NCBI GenBank assembly: GCA_965602635.1
Contig: CBFCZU010000095.1
Span: 1-14,812 of the forward strand
Origin: CBFCZU01 sp965602635
GTDB taxonomy: Bacteria > Planctomycetota > Phycisphaerae > SM23-33
Reading direction: 5' to 3'
DNA length: 14,812 bases
Part shown: positions 1 through 7,437 of the stretch, piece by piece
How positions within the stretch are numbered: the first letter of the stretch is position 1
Layout of the letters: each line of letters begins with the position of its first letter
The notes under the pieces: generated by a model
What the model was told of the DNA's origin: nothing
The model's database searches: none
The model's input: only the letters and a program-made list of their open reading frames with translations
Made by a program: the position numbers and the translations under genes

Positions 1-704
1 TGCAGGAATCGCAGATCAACCTGCGCGGCGTCGCCGAGGCGGGCGACATCTACGTTCCTGAGGCTGAGATCTCGGCGGACGGCAACCTGAACGTCATCGA
101 CTTCCGGTTCTCCGCCGCCGATGGCAGCGCCTGGGCCCGGGTGGACCTGAGCGCCTACGACGCCACAGGCATAACGCTGAACCAGTTGGTCAACGAGATC
201 AACACCGAGTGGCGGGCGAGCATCGCCTCGGGCGAGTACGTGGCCTTCGCCTACTACGACAGCGACTCGCAGCAGTACCGCCTGAAGCTGGAGAACCCGG
301 ATGCAGAGGTGGCGACGTTCGCCTTGAGCGCCGTCAGTGCGATCGGCATCTTCAGCAGCGCCGACGACTTCACCCAGGCGGCCATCGGTGCCGAAGGCAC
401 GGCCATGGACCTGACGACCACCGGGGGTGCCCAGTCGGCGCTGGACAAGCTGACTTCGGCCATCGAGACCAAGGACTCCTACCGTGCCGAGCTCGGTTAC
501 CTCATGAACCGCCTCGAGGCGGCCGTGAGCATCCTGAACATTCAGGCCGAGAACCTGATGGCCGCCGAGAGCCGTATTTCCGACGTCGATGTCGCCACAG
601 AGATGGCGGCCATGACCCGGAACCAGGTGCTCTCGCAGGCAGGTATCGCCATGCTGGCGCAGGCGAACAGCATGCCGCAGATGGCCCTGCAGCTGCTGCG
701 GTAA
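1..704 (+). CDS. fliC: Flagellin, C-terminal part (5' end outside window)
   Basis: The reading frame is open from base 3 to a TAA at 702-704, giving 233 residues of a protein that begins outside the window. The last 45 or so residues are a classic flagellin C-terminal D0/D1 domain: an AESRISDVD element, then TRNQVLSQAGIAMLAQAN, ending in LQLLR. This helix packs with the N-terminal helix to form the filament core and is bound by FliS before export. Further upstream, about residues 46-110, a segment containing LNQLVNEIN followed by beta-type sequence resembles the flagellin IN motif, so part of the variable surface domain is present. The protein is secreted by the flagellar type III system. A terminator lies about 110 bases past the stop. 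fliD and fliS follow downstream, which supports the call. The conserved N-terminal domain and the promoter cannot be seen. Confidence 0.95.
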   Translation, partial: QESQINLRGVAEAGDIYVPEAEISADGNLNVIDFRFSAADGSAWARVDLSAYDATGITLNQLVNEINTEWRASIASGEYVAFAYYDSDSQQYRLKLENPDAEVATFALSAVSAIGIFSSADDFTQAAIGAEGTAMDLTTTGGAQSALDKLTSAIETKDSYRAELGYLMNRLEAAVSILNIQAENLMAAESRISDVDVATEMAAMTRNQVLSQAGIAMLAQANSMPQMALQLLR

Positions 705-812
705 CAAAGAAGCTCATAACTGGAACGGGAAGCGGCCTCGCCTGAATTAACGACGACCGCACCCATGCCCCGACCCAGGCAGGGGCGTCTTCCCGGACTT
801 GAGGATGCGTAA

Positions 813-855
813 CCCGTGAGTCTCCCGCCCAACGGAGACTCACGGGGCTCTTTTT
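813..855 (+). terminator. Rho-independent terminator after flagellin
   Basis: A perfect 13-bp inverted repeat (813-825 with 834-846) closes an 8-base loop and is followed by GCTC and five T. It lies 109 bases after the flagellin stop and before the methyltransferase, so it probably ends the flagellin transcript and uncouples it from the genes downstream. The 3' untranslated stretch before it (705-812) shows nothing else I recognise. Confidence 0.85.
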
Positions 856-996
856 GGCAGGCCGCCTGTGCCCCAGCCCGGGCCGGCCTGCAATCGGCGC
901 CTCTTGCAGGCCTTTCCCCCGCAAGGTAGGATTGACCGCCAGTCGGTATAGTCCGCGCCGCGCCCAGGCTTACAGCGGCCGAAAGGCACTCGCCAA

Positions 997-1554
997 ATGG
1001 AAATGAGAATCCCAAAGGGCCCCGAGTACTACGACCAGGTCTTCTCCGAGAGCCAGGCCTACCAGATCCACTACAAGCACTCGCCTTACTTCGTCCTGTG
1101 GAGCCAGATTCTGCTCTGGCTGCGGCAGCTCGAGGCGCCGAAGATACTCGAGATCGGCTGCGGGACAGGCCAATTGGCGCATTACCTGTACGACGAGGGG
1201 TTCGGCGACTATTACGGCTTCGACTTCAGCCCCAAGGCCGTTGAGATCGCAAAGCAGGCCGTGGATCAGTCGTTCGCCATCGGCGACGCCTTCGAGGAGG
1301 CCCCATACCAGTTCGACTACAACGTGGCCGTCGCCACGGAGGTCCTGGAGCACGTCGCGGACGACTACGCCATCATCAAGAGCCTCCGGAAGGGCACGGT
1401 GTTCATCTTCTCGCTGCCGACCTACGACGACCCGGCCCACGTCCGGTTCTTTCCCGCCGGCGGACAGGTGGTGCAGCGATATCGCGGCTACGTCCAGTTC
1501 AAGGCCGTGCACCTGATCAATCGCTGGTTCGCCTGTCTGGGGGTCATTCGCTGA
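997..1554 (+). CDS. Class I SAM-dependent methyltransferase (small)
   Basis: A 185-residue Rossmann-fold methyltransferase. Motif I is ILEIGCGTGQL at residues 50-60, the SAM-binding glycine loop. GFDFSP (74-79) is the acidic-loop region, GDAF (96-99) the next strand, and ATEVLEHVADD (113-123) the motif IV/post-IV region typical of Methyltransf_11/23/25 families. The C-terminus (SLPTYDDPAHVRFF) resembles methyltransferases found in surface-glycan and flagellar modification clusters. The substrate is not readable from sequence. There is no signal peptide, so it acts in the cytoplasm. I chose the ATG at 997 because a GAAAGG stretch lies about 10 bases upstream; an in-frame ATG at 1003 is less well placed. 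It sits between flagellin and fliD on the same strand, so modification of flagellin or of its glycan is possible, but that is inference. Confidence 0.85.
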   Translation: MEMRIPKGPEYYDQVFSESQAYQIHYKHSPYFVLWSQILLWLRQLEAPKILEIGCGTGQLAHYLYDEGFGDYYGFDFSPKAVEIAKQAVDQSFAIGDAFEEAPYQFDYNVAVATEVLEHVADDYAIIKSLRKGTVFIFSLPTYDDPAHVRFFPAGGQVVQRYRGYVQFKAVHLINRWFACLGVIR

Positions 1555-1571
1555 GCCCGCCGTCGGCGGGC
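1555..1571 (+). other. Short hairpin directly after methyltransferase stop
   Basis: A 7-bp perfect stem (1555-1561 with 1565-1571) with a 3-base loop starts at the base after the stop codon. No T-run follows, so it is only a possible transcript-end or mRNA-stability element. The remaining bases to 1641 show nothing I recognise. Confidence 0.3.
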
Positions 1572-1641
1572 AGGGGCTGCAGGTCCTTATGCTGCTGTGA
1601 GTTACAGGCGGCCTCGCCGCGGCGCAAATCCCTCAAAACAC

Positions 1642-1668
1642 TCAAGTTCTGCTGACCCGCCCCGATAA
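1642..1668 (+). promoter_or_regulatory. Sigma-28 (FliA-type) promoter for fliD-fliS
   Basis: TCAAGTTC at 1642-1649, exactly 11 bases, then CCCGATAA at 1661-1668. The established FliA consensus is TAAAGTTT-N11-GCCGATAA, so 6 of 8 and 7 of 8 positions match with the exact spacing. The expected start of transcription is about base 1675, leaving a leader of about 60 bases before the fliD ATG at 1735. It fits the known late-class regulation of filament cap and chaperone genes. The match is seen directly; activity is inferred. Confidence 0.8.
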
Positions 1669-1734
1669 TGAACTCTGGAGGGGCCTCGCCGCCAGCCGGT
1701 CGGAGCCTCATCCTCAAGAGAACTGGAGCCGCAG

Positions 1735-3441
1735 ATGGGCGTGACACTCTCAGGCGTGTACTCCGGCATCGACAGCAACTCGATCATCGCACAGCTCATG
1801 GCGATCGAGAGCCGGCCTCTGTACAGGCTTGAGGCCCGCAAGCAGCTGAACCAGTACCGGGAAAGCGCGGTCACCGAGATCGAGACGATCCTCGGCCAGC
1901 TCGACGGCCTGGTGGACACGATTCGGGACAGCGCCGACCTGCGATCGGTCGCGGCCAGCTCCACCGACACCGACATCCTGACGGCCTCGGCCGAGGGCTC
2001 CGCCGGAGAAGGCAACCACACGATCATCGTCAACCAGCTCGCCGTGGGCGAGCGGATGGTTCACACCGCCGGCGAGGCCGGGCTGGAGGATCCCATCAGC
2101 GCCTCCGACGCGGCCTTCGTTTACACCTACGACGGCACCACCAGGACCGTCCAGGTGACCGACGAGACCACCCTGGAAGACCTGGTGAACCTCATCAACA
2201 ACGACTCCAGCAACCCGGGCGTGACCGCCAGCATTCTGGAGTACGATTCGGCGTACCATCTGGTCCTGGCCGGGGACGACACGGGCGACGACTACGACAT
2301 CACCGTCGACGACGTTCAGACGACGCTGGTGGGCTATGACACGGCCGACTTCACCGAGTCGCAGGACGCCGCCGACGCGCAGATCCGCGTGGACGGCTTC
2401 CCCGCCGCCGACTGGATAACGCGAAGCTCCAACACCATCACCGACGTCCTGCCCGGCGTGACGCTGACACTCAAGTCAACCAGCGCCCAAGCCGTGAACG
2501 TCTCCCTGACGCGCAGCACCGGCCAACTCCGGGTCCACCTGGAGAACCTGGTAGCCATCTTCAACGCACTGGTGGACACGGTAGCCGAGTTCACCAATTA
2601 CGACACGGAGACCAAGGCCAGGGGCCTGCTCCAGGGCGACGCCGGGCTCAATGACATCGTCTCGCGGCTTCGCCTGGTGCTGACGCAGGCCGTCCCGGGC
2701 TTCCAGGAGGAGCAGGACGCGTACACGCTTCCGGCCAATATCGGCATCGGGGGCGTTAACGCCATTGAGGAGCAAGACGGGCATGTCAGCCTCGACCTCT
2801 CGGTGCTGGCCCATCTCAGCCTCGACCCCGACGTCTTCGCGGACGCCCTGGCCGAGGACTACGAGGCCGTGCTGTCGCTCATAGGCGCCCAGGGCGAGGG
2901 CAGCTCGGACGACGCCGGCGACTACATCCAGTTCATCAGCGCCACCGACAGCACCACCGCCGGCATTTACGAAGTGCAGGTCTTCTTCAACGACCAGGGC
3001 GACATCCTCAGCGCCGGCATCCGCCCCAAGGGCGAGGCGGGGTGGAACTCCGACGTCAACATCGACGGCAACGCAATCAGCGGAAGGGTCGGCTACCCCG
3101 AGCAGGGGCTGGAGATCACCGCCATCTGGGACGGCGTCACGCTGGGCGACCCCCAGACGGCCGAGATCAGCGTCCGCCACGGCTTCGCCGACGGCCTGCA
3201 CGACATCCTGGATGACGTGCTCGACGCCGTCACGGGTGTCATCGACGCCCGGAAGGACCGTTTCGCCGACCAGATAGAGGCCATTGACCGGAACATCGAG
3301 TTTCAGCAGTCGCGGCTGGAGACCAAGCAGAAGCTCCTCATTGCCCGGTACGCCCGCCTGGAGGCGACGCTGGCGCGGATCGACGCCCAGCAGGCGGCCG
3401 TTTACGGGCTGTTGCAGTCAATGGGCTCCATTGCCACGTAA
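1735..3441 (+). CDS. fliD: Flagellar filament capping protein FliD (HAP2)
   Basis: A 568-residue FliD. The N-terminal domain (about residues 6-112) begins SGVYSGIDSNSIIAQLMAIE, the family's signature, followed by a long helix. Residues 133-192 (TTLEDLVNLINN and following) look like a flagellin IN motif. The FliD C-terminal domain runs from about 215 to 555 and includes GIGGVNAIEEQDGHVSLD and a VFADALAEDYEAVLSLIG segment. The last 60 residues (503-560) are a predicted coiled coil, rich in heptads, that inserts into the filament tip. The protein is exported and forms the cap under which flagellin folds. The ATG at 1735 has GGAG six bases upstream. A sigma-28-type promoter precedes it, and fliS follows after 22 bases, so the two are likely co-transcribed. 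Length and layout are normal for the family. Confidence 0.95.
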   Translation: MGVTLSGVYSGIDSNSIIAQLMAIESRPLYRLEARKQLNQYRESAVTEIETILGQLDGLVDTIRDSADLRSVAASSTDTDILTASAEGSAGEGNHTIIVNQLAVGERMVHTAGEAGLEDPISASDAAFVYTYDGTTRTVQVTDETTLEDLVNLINNDSSNPGVTASILEYDSAYHLVLAGDDTGDDYDITVDDVQTTLVGYDTADFTESQDAADAQIRVDGFPAADWITRSSNTITDVLPGVTLTLKSTSAQAVNVSLTRSTGQLRVHLENLVAIFNALVDTVAEFTNYDTETKARGLLQGDAGLNDIVSRLRLVLTQAVPGFQEEQDAYTLPANIGIGGVNAIEEQDGHVSLDLSVLAHLSLDPDVFADALAEDYEAVLSLIGAQGEGSSDDAGDYIQFISATDSTTAGIYEVQVFFNDQGDILSAGIRPKGEAGWNSDVNIDGNAISGRVGYPEQGLEITAIWDGVTLGDPQTAEISVRHGFADGLHDILDDVLDAVTGVIDARKDRFADQIEAIDRNIEFQQSRLETKQKLLIARYARLEATLARIDAQQAAVYGLLQSMGSIAT

Positions 3442-3463
3442 TCGAACAGCTAGAGGTGAGGCC

Positions 3464-3823
3464 ATGCAAGGAATAGAGGCATATCACGAGAACACAATTT
3501 CGACCCAGTCCCGAGGCCGCTTGATCGTGCTGCTGTACGAGGGGGCGATCAAGTTCCTCCGCCAGGCGATCGCGGAGCTGGAGAAGGAGAACTTCGCCAA
3601 GAAGGGCGAGTACATCACCAAGGCCATTGACATAGTCAACGAACTGAACGCCTGCCTGGACGTGGACGGGGGAGGCGAAGTGGCACAGAACCTGCGCGGG
3701 CTTTATCACTTCATGGCCAGACAGCTCCAGGAGGCCAACCTCAACCGCGACCCCCAGCGGATCGAGGAGGTTATTTCGCTGCTGGAAGAGCTGAACGTGA
3801 GCTGGAAGGCGATCACCGCCTGA
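3464..3823 (+). CDS. fliS: Flagellin export chaperone FliS
   Basis: A 119-residue all-helical protein with the FliS pattern: an early AYHENTISTQSRGRLIVLLY segment, GAIKFLRQA (28-36), then YITKAIDIVNELNACLD and a C-terminal EEVISLLEELNVSWK helix. FliS binds the C-terminal helix of flagellin in the cytoplasm, prevents premature assembly and delivers it to the export gate. The frame stays open upstream into fliD, but the ATG at 3464 is the clear start because AGAGGTGAG (3452-3460) is a near-perfect ribosome binding site just before it and the family begins here. It lies 22 bases after fliD, the usual arrangement, and probably shares the sigma-28-type promoter. It ends 14 bases before the stop of the convergent gyrB, with no evident terminator in between. 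Confidence 0.95.
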   Translation: MQGIEAYHENTISTQSRGRLIVLLYEGAIKFLRQAIAELEKENFAKKGEYITKAIDIVNELNACLDVDGGGEVAQNLRGLYHFMARQLQEANLNRDPQRIEEVISLLEELNVSWKAITA

Positions 3824-3837
3824 CCGGCCGGAGCCGC

Positions 3838-6414
3838 CTATACGTCCAGGAACTTCACCTCGAGGGCGTGCTCCTCGATGAACTCCCGCCGCCTGCTCAC
3901 GTCGTCGCCCATGAGCACGGAGAACATCCTTTCCGCCTCCTCGCCATCTTCGGCGCAGACGCGCAACAGCACCCGCCGAGCGGGATCCATGGTGGTCTCC
4001 CAGAGCTGATCGGCGTTCATCTCGCCGAGGCCCTTGAAGCGCTTGATTTCCATTCCCCGGCTGCCAAGCTCGCGGATGCCGGTGGTGATCCCCGCGATGT
4101 TGTCCACCCCCAGCTCGGTGTCCTCGTTGACGAGGACGTACCTGGCGGGCTCCTTCTCGCCCGTGACTGACTCCTCGCGAACGAGGAAGTAGTCCTCGAT
4201 GCTCAGCCCGCGGGCCTTGAGCTTGGCGATGATCTTGACGATGTCCCTGACCTCGCGCAGGTCGGCCTTGCGCTCCAGCCGCTGCCGCCCGTTGCCGTTA
4301 CCGTTGCCGTTGGCGGATCGCCTGGCTGCCGCGCCCTTCCTGCCTTTGGGCGCCTTGCGGCCGTTGCCTTTACCGTTACCGTTGGCGTTGGCCCCGGCTT
4401 CGTCGGGCACCAGGGCGTCCTCGTGCTCGGCCAGAATGGCCTCGAAGCGCTTCTCGGTGTAGCAGAAGATATCCTTGCCGTCCAGCACGACCCAGTGCGT
4501 CGGCAGCTCGCCCTTACCGCTGCGGTTGGCCATGAGCTTGGCGAAGCTCAGGCCACGCCGCTCCACGATCCGGACCTTACCCGCCAGCTCCTCGAGCATG
4601 TTCACCAGCTCGCGCAGTTGCGCGCCCTTCAGCTCGGCGGCGACCTTGGGCTTTTTGCGCGAGACGTCGCGGATCAGCAGGCGGGTGTTCTCCAGCCCCA
4701 GGCTCAGCAGCGTGTGCCGCATGGCGTACTCGTCGAGGACGTACTCCCTGTGCTTCTTGCGCGTCACCAGATACAGCGGCGGCTGGGCGATGAAGACGCG
4801 CCCCCCCAGGATCAGCGGCTTCATGTGGCGGTAGAAGAACGTCAGCAGCAGCGTGCGGATGTGCGATCCGTCAACGTCCGCGTCGGTCATGATGACGACC
4901 TTGCCGTAGCGGCACTGGCCGATGTTGAACTCGTCCTCCCCGATCCCGCAGCCCAGGGCCGAGACGATGTTCTGGATCTCGGCGAAGTTGAGTATCTTGT
5001 CCAGGCGGGCCTTCTCGACGTTGATGACCTTGCCGCGGAGGGGCAGAATGGCCTGGGTGGCCGAATCGCGCCCCTGCTTGGCCGGGCCGCCCGCCGAGTC
5101 GCCCTCCACCAGGAACAGCTCCGTGGATGCGACGTCCTTGCTGCGGCAGTCGGCCAGCTTGCCCGGCAGCGAGCCGCTGGAAAGGGCGCCCTTCCGCCGC
5201 GTCAGGTCGCGTGCCTTCCGCGCCGCCGACCGCGCCCGCTGGGCCTGGACGCCCTTGTTGATGATCCGCCGGGCCTCCGTGGGGTGCTCCTCCAGCCAGG
5301 TGCCGAGTTGCTCGTTGACCGCCTGCGTGACGAACGACTCCACCTCGCTGTTGCCCAGCTTGGTCTTGGTCTGGCCCTCGAACTGGGGCTCGCCGACCTT
5401 CACGGAAACCACCGCCGTGAGGCCCTCGCGCCAGTCCTCGCCGCCGGGGGGGTCCTTCTCCTTCAGCAGCTTGCTGTTGCGGGCGTAGTAGTTCAGCGAC
5501 CGCGTCAGCGCCGAGCGGAAGCCCGAAAGGTGCGTGCCCCCCTCGACCGTGTGGACGTTGTTAGCGAAGGTGAAGATCGTCTCGTTGTAGCCGTCGTGGT
5601 ACTGGAACGCCAGATCGAGCACCAGGTTGGCCTGCGTGTCGTCCTTGTGCATCAGCGCCGGCCGGTGCAGCGGCGACTTGCCGTCGTTGAGATGCTGCAC
5701 GAAGGCGACCAGACCCTTGTTGAACTGGAAGACCTCTTCCTTGTCGGCGAACTCGTCGATGAGCCTGATGCGCAGCCCCTCGTTGAGGTAGGCCAGTTCG
5801 CGCAGCCGCGTCGAGAGCGTCTCGTAGCGGAACGTCCGGTCGGGGAAGATGTCCGGGTCGGGCATGAAGGTGATCTTCGTGCCGGATTTCTTGCGCTGGC
5901 CTATCTTCTTGAGCTTGCCCTTCTTCTTGCCGCGCTCGAACGCCATGTAATAGACGTTCCCCTCGCGGCAGACCTCGGCCTCGAGCCACTCGCTCAGGGC
6001 GTTGACGACCGACGCCCCGACCCCGTGCAGTCCGCCGGAGACCTTGTAGCTGTCGTGGTCGAACTTGCCCCCGGCGTGCAGGCGGCAGAGCACCACCTCG
6101 AGCGTGGAGATCTTCAGCACGGGGTGGGGCCCGACCGGGATGCCGTCCCCGTCGTCGCTGACCGTGCAGGAACCGTCGGCGTTTATCCGGACGGTCATGT
6201 TCTCGCACCGCCCGGCCATGGCTTCGTCTATGGCGTTGTCCGCCAGTTCCCACACCAGGTGGTGCAGGCCGCGCGGAGTAGTGTCACCGATGTACATGCC
6301 GGGACGTTTGCGGACGGCTTCGAGGCCCTCCAGGACCTTGATCTTGCTCTCGTCGTAGACGCCCTTCTTGGAGGTCTTCTTGGCCTTGGTCTTGGCCTTG
6401 TCCTTGGCCACCAT
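3838..6414 (-). CDS. gyrB: DNA gyrase subunit B
   Basis: An 858-residue type IIA topoisomerase ATPase subunit that, with GyrA, introduces negative supercoils. The GHKL ATPase domain has VLEGLEAVRKRPGMYIG (28-43), ELADNAIDEA with Asn60 (Mg-ATP), SDDGDGIPV, and SGGLHGVGASVVNALS (126-141). The TOPRIM domain has EGDSAGG (437-443) and the metal-binding TDADVDG (510-516). The C-terminal KGLGEMNADQLWETTMDP (794-811) is typical of GyrB. A segment of over 200 residues separates the TOPRIM core from this end and includes an Asn-Gly repeat linker (about 674-710). The N-terminus adds about 20 Lys-rich residues. I chose the ATG at 6414 because AGGGAG lies five bases upstream; an ATG at 6432 is in frame but lacks such a site. 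ParE is the alternative, but the C-terminal signature favours GyrB. No gyrA is adjacent. Confidence 0.93.
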   Translation of the reverse strand: MVAKDKAKTKAKKTSKKGVYDESKIKVLEGLEAVRKRPGMYIGDTTPRGLHHLVWELADNAIDEAMAGRCENMTVRINADGSCTVSDDGDGIPVGPHPVLKISTLEVVLCRLHAGGKFDHDSYKVSGGLHGVGASVVNALSEWLEAEVCREGNVYYMAFERGKKKGKLKKIGQRKKSGTKITFMPDPDIFPDRTFRYETLSTRLRELAYLNEGLRIRLIDEFADKEEVFQFNKGLVAFVQHLNDGKSPLHRPALMHKDDTQANLVLDLAFQYHDGYNETIFTFANNVHTVEGGTHLSGFRSALTRSLNYYARNSKLLKEKDPPGGEDWREGLTAVVSVKVGEPQFEGQTKTKLGNSEVESFVTQAVNEQLGTWLEEHPTEARRIINKGVQAQRARSAARKARDLTRRKGALSSGSLPGKLADCRSKDVASTELFLVEGDSAGGPAKQGRDSATQAILPLRGKVINVEKARLDKILNFAEIQNIVSALGCGIGEDEFNIGQCRYGKVVIMTDADVDGSHIRTLLLTFFYRHMKPLILGGRVFIAQPPLYLVTRKKHREYVLDEYAMRHTLLSLGLENTRLLIRDVSRKKPKVAAELKGAQLRELVNMLEELAGKVRIVERRGLSFAKLMANRSGKGELPTHWVVLDGKDIFCYTEKRFEAILAEHEDALVPDEAGANANGNGKGNGRKAPKGRKGAAARRSANGNGNGNGRQRLERKADLREVRDIVKIIAKLKARGLSIEDYFLVREESVTGEKEPARYVLVNEDTELGVDNIAGITTGIRELGSRGMEIKRFKGLGEMNADQLWETTMDPARRVLLRVCAEDGEEAERMFSVLMGDDVSRRREFIEEHALEVKFLDV
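4285..4395 (-). repeat. Hexanucleotide repeats encoding Asn-Gly linker in GyrB
   Basis: Two clusters of a GGY-AAC codon pair lie within gyrB, one encoding residues 676-685 (NANGNGKGNG) and one 702-709 (NGNGNGNG), separated by a basic, Ala-rich stretch. The tract sits between the segment after TOPRIM and the conserved C-terminal region, so it should be a flexible, positively charged, surface linker. Such short tandem codons can change number by replication slippage, and since the unit is six bases the frame would be kept. Confidence 0.85.
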
Positions 6415-6840
6415 CGCGTCTCCCTTCAACATGCACTCCCGCCCGCAAGCCGCGGCGAATCGGCACTCGGTCCCCCTGGGCTACAACACCCATTCTCGCA
6501 AATACGCCCTCTCAAGGCCAGTGGAAAGGGTCATTTTCTGGAGGTTTTTGGATCCCGTAACTGCTTTCATCCAAGTCCTTTGCCGCTGCCGCGGCAGCCA
6601 GCGGACAGGCCCGATCGCCGCGGCGGCCGGTACTCGGGCGGCGAGGGCGTTTCGGCCCTGAGTTCGGTGCCTGTTGGGTGTGATTATCGGACGGAACGCC
6701 CCTCCGCCATGAGCCAGAATGCGGCCCGCGGCAGATCGCCCAAGCCCCGCTGGCGTCCGCCGCCGACATCCGTTACAATGCCCGAGGCGCCGACGGCGAC
6801 GCTTGCCATTTCTCGGCGCATGAACAGAGGGGTCGAGCAT
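6415..6840. other. Divergent intergenic region, gyrB / cobalamin adenosyltransferase
   Basis: About 426 bases between two divergent genes, with open frames on both strands but none that looks like a protein. It should hold both promoters. For the plus-strand gene, TTACAAT at 6773-6779 is a plausible -10 element, 61 bases before the ATG, without a convincing -35. I find no good sigma-70 pair for gyrB. A 14-bp perfect palindrome (GCTGCCGCGGCAGC) is at 6585-6598; its role is unknown. Confidence 0.5.
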
Positions 6841-7425
6841 ATGGCCTTGTACACAAGGACAGGCGACAAGGGCTTCACGCTGCTGCCGGGCCCCGACGGC
6901 GCGGGGCCCCTGCGGGTGCGGAAGGACGACGCCCGCCTGATCGCCCTGGGGGAGGTGGACGAACTCAACGCCGTAATCGGCTTGTGTGTGGGCGAGGCTG
7001 TGCGCGCCGAGCACGCCGTCATCCGCAAGGCCCTCACGACCGTTCAGAAGGAGCTGCTGCGGGTGGGCGCGGTACTGGCCGCGGTCATAGGCGGGCGGAG
7101 ATCCGAAGTTCGCCTGAGGCAAAGCTCCGTGGCGCGGCTGGAGAAGCAGATGGACGCCATCTGTGGCGAGCTGCCCGAGCTGAAGCAGTTCGTCCTGCCT
7201 GGCGGCTGCGAGCTGGCGGCCAGGCTGCACTTGGCGCGGGCCGTCGCCCGCCGGGCCGAGCGGACCGTTGTCACCATGATGAACCTTGCAGGCCGGGCCG
7301 GCAGGAAAGACTCCCCCGCAGCCGTGGTCGCCAGATACCTCAACCGGCTGTCGGACTTCCTGTTCGCCATTGCCCGGCTGGCGAACCGCGACGCCGGGCT
7401 GGAGGACGCTATCTGGAAGCCCTGA
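6841..7425 (+). CDS. PduO-type cob(I)alamin adenosyltransferase
   Basis: A 194-residue enzyme that moves the adenosyl group of ATP to cob(I)alamin or a corrinoid precursor, making adenosylcobalamin. The N-terminal ATP-binding loop is YTRTGDKG (4-11), followed by GEVDELNAVIGL (37-48). FVLPGG (117-122) holds the Phe that displaces the lower ligand in the family, and HLARAVARRAER (130-141) is the active-site helix with the ATP-contacting arginines. YLNRLSDFLFAIAR (166-179) is the usual C-terminal signature. Length is normal. The residues after the ATP loop (FTLLPGPDGAG) differ somewhat from the common ETSLFGG form. The ATG at 6841 has GAGGGG about eight bases upstream; an in-frame ATG at 6820 would remove that site from the leader. 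No other cobalamin gene is nearby, so the enzyme may serve salvage. It ends 12 bases before the convergent galactosidase gene. Confidence 0.92.
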   Translation: MALYTRTGDKGFTLLPGPDGAGPLRVRKDDARLIALGEVDELNAVIGLCVGEAVRAEHAVIRKALTTVQKELLRVGAVLAAVIGGRRSEVRLRQSSVARLEKQMDAICGELPELKQFVLPGGCELAARLHLARAVARRAERTVVTMMNLAGRAGRKDSPAAVVARYLNRLSDFLFAIARLANRDAGLEDAIWKP

Positions 7426-7437
7426 GCCCCCGGCCGA

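Noticed and set aside
932..952. TTGACC and TATAGT before the methyltransferase
   Set aside because: The boxes are only 9 bases apart, too close for a sigma-70 promoter.
3681..3696. Sigma-54-like TGGCAC-N5-CTGCG on the plus strand
   Set aside because: It matches the GG-N10-GC rule, but it lies inside fliS and points toward the convergent gyrB, so there is no gene for it to drive.
4423..6840. Very long plus-strand open frame antisense to gyrB and running into the adenosyltransferase gene
   Set aside because: It is the mirror of gyrB codon bias in GC-rich DNA; the translation has low-complexity Leu/Val/Arg content and no family signature. Only the part from 6841 on is a real gene.
7426..7437. 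Possible bidirectional terminator between the convergent adenosyltransferase and galactosidase genes
   Set aside because: Only an imperfect GC hairpin that overlaps both stop regions, with no T-run in either direction.
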